From the NCBI GenBank assembly GCA_037953745.1, contig JBAKBP010001391.1:151166-215165 (forward strand): a stretch of DNA of 64,000 bases. Direction: 5' to 3'. The position numbers and the translations under genes were made by a program. Position 1 is the first letter of the stretch. The number at the start of each line of letters is the position of its first letter. Of the stretch, positions 61,405 through 64,000 are shown piece by piece. This DNA is from Lithodes maja. Taxonomy: Eukaryota; Arthropoda; Malacostraca; Decapoda; Lithodidae. The notes beneath the pieces are model-generated. The model saw only the letters and a list, made by a program, of their open reading frames with translations, was not told the DNA's origin and searched no databases.

Positions 61405-62374
61405 GTCTGTTTATTTTTCCGCCATTCACGTTCAGCTCTTCTACGCGCTCTTCTAAGAAATTTAACTCGAGTGCTATACCAGGGTGAATTATCTCGTACT
61501 ATGATTTTCTTCTCTACTTCTGGACAGTGATGATCGAACACTAATTTAAGTGCATTTCCATGTACCTCCACCAGCTCATCTGAAGTAAGGTTGGAAGTAT
61601 CAATACTTCCCAAGTACTGTTTTACTTCACTGCTAGCCAAATTTTGATCTGTATTTTTATAATTTCTAAATCTGATTACTTTTTCATGTGCGAGTGGCTT
61701 AGGGAAATCAAAGCTGAAAGTATCAAAGCATGATCAGAGGTATTAGGGTCAGCATTCTCAACATCAACATCCAGAACACCACCACAACCCACAGGAAAGA
61801 AAACCAAGTCAAGGGTGTGTCCTAAGATATGAGTTGGGTGGGACACATGGTTTACAAAATTGTTCTGATCAGTCAACTCAAGGAACTCAGTAGAGAATGG
61901 CTTCAGATGAGGGCTGTCAACCCAGTAATTAAAATCTCCACATATCAAAAGTCTTCCGGTTTTAGCAGAAAATTCCTCGAAAAACTGCCCAAACTCTTCC
62001 ATAAAACCCCTATCTGTGCCACGATGGCCAGGCCTATAGACAACTGCCATTCTTATAATTTGATGATTGAGTTTTATTTCCACTTCCAACAGTTCATAAT
62101 AAAGAGGGGCTGGGTTATGGCTTATTTGCAAGATATTCACCAGAGATGTGGAGTAGACAACTGCCACTCCACCACCCGGATGATCTCCCCTTGGCCTAGG
62201 AACATTTATTATGGAATGGGTTTTAGGCAATGCCGCCTGGATAATATTCAGATCTGACTCGAACAACCAGGTCTCAGTGAGACATAATACATCAAGGTTA
62301 CGTTCATCCAAGATCTTGCAAATATGATCCATTTTGTTACGCAAGGAACGAACATTCAACAGACCCAGTTTCAA
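61405..62374 (-). pseudogene. L2-type LINE endonuclease and linker
   Basis: The endonuclease frame (62374-61676) reads KLGLLNVRSLRNKMDHICKI (catalytic Asn), CLTETWLFESD (Glu), GGGVAVVYSTSL, LLICGDFNYWVDSPHLKPFS, HTLDLVFFPVG and PNTSDHALILSALISL (catalytic D-H). After a stop the linker (61640-61405) continues with VHGNALKLVFDHHCPEVEKK and VKFLRRARRRAEREWRKN. It encodes a nicking enzyme of the apurinic type but is disconnected from the RT by inserts and frame changes. Confidence 0.85.
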
Positions 62375-62394
62375 CCGGCTCCCGTGTGCATTTT

Positions 62395-62709
62395 TCAGTT
62401 TTTTGAACCTACAAAATTGGTGTTTTCAATAACTTTATTTCTCTGAGCTGTCATTAGAGGACAATTTCTACTTGAGGGGAAATGATTTGGCGGCTCCGTA
62501 ACTGATGTGGAGCTCATACAATTTATACATTTGGGGGAAGTCTTGTTGGTGCAGTCTTTTGAGTTATGAGTACCGGCACAGAAGTTGCATTTTGGATCCT
62601 CATTTTTCCGATAACACCTGTCACTGGTATGGCCAACCCTTGGCGAACCAGAGAGCTGGACGATATAGATTTTGAATATTCGGGACATGTTAATAATTTT
62701 ACTGGTCAC
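62395..62709 (-). pseudogene. L2-type LINE ORF1, zinc-knuckle end
   Basis: It encodes RVGHTSDRCYRKNEDPKCNF, CAGTHNSKDCTNKTSPKCIN and CMSSTSVTEPPNHFPSSRNC, with CCHC-like knuckles (C-x2-C-x4-H-x4-C). These bind RNA in L2/CR1-type ORF1 proteins. The N-terminal part is missing or not recognised upstream. Confidence 0.65.
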
Positions 62710-62771
62710 ATAAATATCTTAAGTTGAATTACAACAAATATATCAAATTTCATATCTGTTCCGAACCGAAC

Positions 62772-62930
62772 CTCAATAATACGGTGTTGTGGAGTCCCTC
62801 TTGAGTCTGCGTGCTGGGTGGCAAAGAATTTGAGGAATTTCCTTGCCTGGACTAAGAGACCCCGGCCCTCCACCACCTCCACCTCAAGCTCCACAAACGT
62901 CTCCAGTGGCACAAATTGCTCGGACAGACC
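62772..62930 (-). other. Possible host exon or repeat-derived ORF
   Basis: On the minus strand a plausible acceptor (catctttttaatccaccag) precedes 53 codons: GLSEQFVPLETFVELEVEVV, EGRGLLVQARKFLKFFATQH and ADSRGTPQHRIIE, with a weak donor (gag|gttcgg). The last about 15 codons lie in a motif that also occurs at 58147 and 58309, so it may be part of a repeat rather than a gene. I do not recognise a protein family. Confidence 0.3.
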
Positions 62931-63087
62931 CTGGTGGATTAAAAAGATGTAAGAGAGGGATGTTATTTACTCATATAGCAATTTTGATAAGTTATTTTGC
63001 CTATATATTGTCTTTGTCCAAGTTTTGGTTTGTTTAGTTTGCAAGTTTTACATTTTAATTAATAAATGCTTGAAAAATAGCTTGATT

Positions 63088-63137
63088 GTCAGTCAGTCAG
63101 TCAGTCAGTCAGTCAGTCAGTCAGTCAGTCAGTCAGT
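63088..63137. repeat. (TCAG)n microsatellite
   Basis: About twelve TCAG units in a row. Confidence 0.95.
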
Positions 63138-63145
63138 GACGCCTA

Positions 63146-63427
63146 ATAACCCAAGAAGAGCGCCATTTATGTTCTTAAAAGTACCGTGTATGCGAATAAA
63201 TTGAGGGGAAATAAAGATGGAAAAATTAGGATAATTGAGGGGGGGGGAGACACATGTTAGGTAAACAGGCACACCACCTAATTACATATTGCTTACATTT
63301 CACCGATACTGGGGCGTTATTTTTTATATATATATAATTTATATTCTTTTATGGGCTGTCTTCCAGAAGGCTGATCACATTAGCCTGGCAGACACTTCCT
63401 GAAGGCCTATCGCTTTTGCCGGGTTAA
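63146..63427. mobile_element. TTAA-X element, degenerate copy 4
   Basis: The right end gaaggcctatcgcttttgcc then GGGTTAA matches the termini of copies 1 and 2. The left end TAATAACCCAAGAAGAGCGC is a degenerate TTAACCC end. It is about 280 bp with a G run and a TA run. Confidence 0.65.
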
Positions 63428-63595
63428 TTTTAAAGAGTTATTGAAGTAGTAAACATTTAACTAAAATTCCTTAAAACATAGTTGGTTCTGTGTTCTATAG
63501 GCCTACATCAAAAATGTGTGATCTGAAAGCATTGAAATTATTTAGCAACAAGTTATTATATCCATAATAACTTATAATTATCTTTACTATATCTA

Positions 63596-64000
63596 TTAAC
63601 CCACTGAGTCCCAGCGTCGCACGTGATGCGTCGGCAGTGTTTGATCACCAGCTCCCAGCGTCGCATCACGTGCGTCAGGCATAATAAAATCAGTTACGTG
63701 GCTCGTAAGGTAGGAAATGGCGGGAGAAATAGAGGGGGAGGTACCGTAGTGTGTGGGCGAGCTGGGCCGGTAGGTGTGAGCGGGCCAACACAACCGCGCG
63801 GCCGGTGGTGGTGGGCTTAGTGGGGATACTTTACACCCTTAGTTCACCGCCACTTTGAACCTTCATTACTCCGGTCGTATGCGAGCTAGAGGCTTGAGAT
63901 TTATGTGAGACACTCCTTAGGATGTATGCCGTACAATGCCATACTCAGTTTTCACCCTAGTGCTCCCGGGCGGGTGGTCATGCGGGGGAGACGAACTTTC
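63596..64000. mobile_element. TTAA-Z element, copy 3, cut by window end
   Basis: It starts TTAACCCACTGAGTCCCAGC and is homologous in inverse orientation to 45400-45821 (gatgcgtcggcagtgtttga, tggctcgtaaggtaggaaat, catgcgggggagacgaactttc). It continues beyond the window. Confidence 0.88.

Larger units (their letters stand above)
58347..62750 (-). mobile_element. L2-type LINE, nearly full length, with two inserts
   Basis: Reading leftward: ORF1 end with zinc knuckles, endonuclease, linker (split by SINE-E and LINE-G), RT, a 150-bp 3' UTR (...ggcgcttatgagaaataagt) and a (TTA)n tail at 58347-58362. The tail and RT blocks are typical of the L2/CR1 group. Confidence 0.85.

Noticed and set aside
63088..63137. 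CRISPR-like short repeats
   Set aside because: A simple TCAG microsatellite with no spacers, in a eukaryotic context.

Overview
This window is eukaryotic genomic DNA that is overwhelmingly transposable elements. No operons, Shine-Dalgarno sites or bacterial genes are visible. The organism is probably an arthropod, and a decapod crustacean is my best guess. That guess rests on ionotropic-receptor exons, many diverged non-LTR retrotransposon clades, Tigger/pogo and TTAA (piggyBac-type) elements, and abundant microsatellites. No species marker is visible, so the assignment is inference. Family letters (LINE-A to LINE-J, TTAA-V to TTAA-Z, SINE-1, SINE-2, SINE-E) are my own labels for repeats that recur inside the window.

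Two host genes can be supported. (1) A plus-strand gene of unknown function has its last three coding exons at 10107-10311, 20654-20748 and 32816-33260. Splice sites and phases agree, and its 10.3-kb and 12.1-kb introns are filled with nested transposons. (2) A minus-strand ionotropic (glutamate-like) receptor has its last two coding exons at 49470-49613 and 47978-48184.

Layout. 1-5.1 kb: a 177-bp tandem repeat, a deleted Tigger element and a long intact piggyBac-type transposase. 5.6-9.2 kb: Tigger and LINE relics. 10-20.6 kb (intron 1): LINE-F, then a Jockey-like LINE (LINE-J) split by a 3.8-kb hAT-like element with an 8-bp target duplication, itself carrying TTAA elements and a LINE-B copy, then a minus-strand Tigger relic broken by at least five insertions. 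20.7-32.8 kb (intron 2): a Tigger MITE, LINE-C exploded into five pieces by LINE-A, LINE-G, LINE-F, a MITE and TTAA elements, then LINE-F and LINE-B. 33-39 kb: SINE-2, LINE-C and LINE-F relics, and a LINE-E/SINE-E chimera. 39.06-45.91 kb: one Tigger transposon with both inverted repeats and a nearly intact transposase, carrying an inserted LINE-A2 with a 1053-codon open ORF2 and a TTAA element. 45.9-64 kb: a foldback-bearing MITE, the receptor exons, LINE-E, LINE-D, LINE-J, SINE-E copies, an L2-type LINE interrupted by LINE-G and SINE-E, and more TTAA elements.

The coherent biology is a retrotransposition and transposition ecology. Several LINEs have distinctive 3' ends (hairpins plus 12-14-nt or microsatellite tails). 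Two short non-autonomous families appear to have copied those 3' ends. One copy looks like a LINE/SINE template-switch chimera. A large set of TTAA-bounded elements can be shown from interrupted host repeats to have inserted precisely at TTAA.
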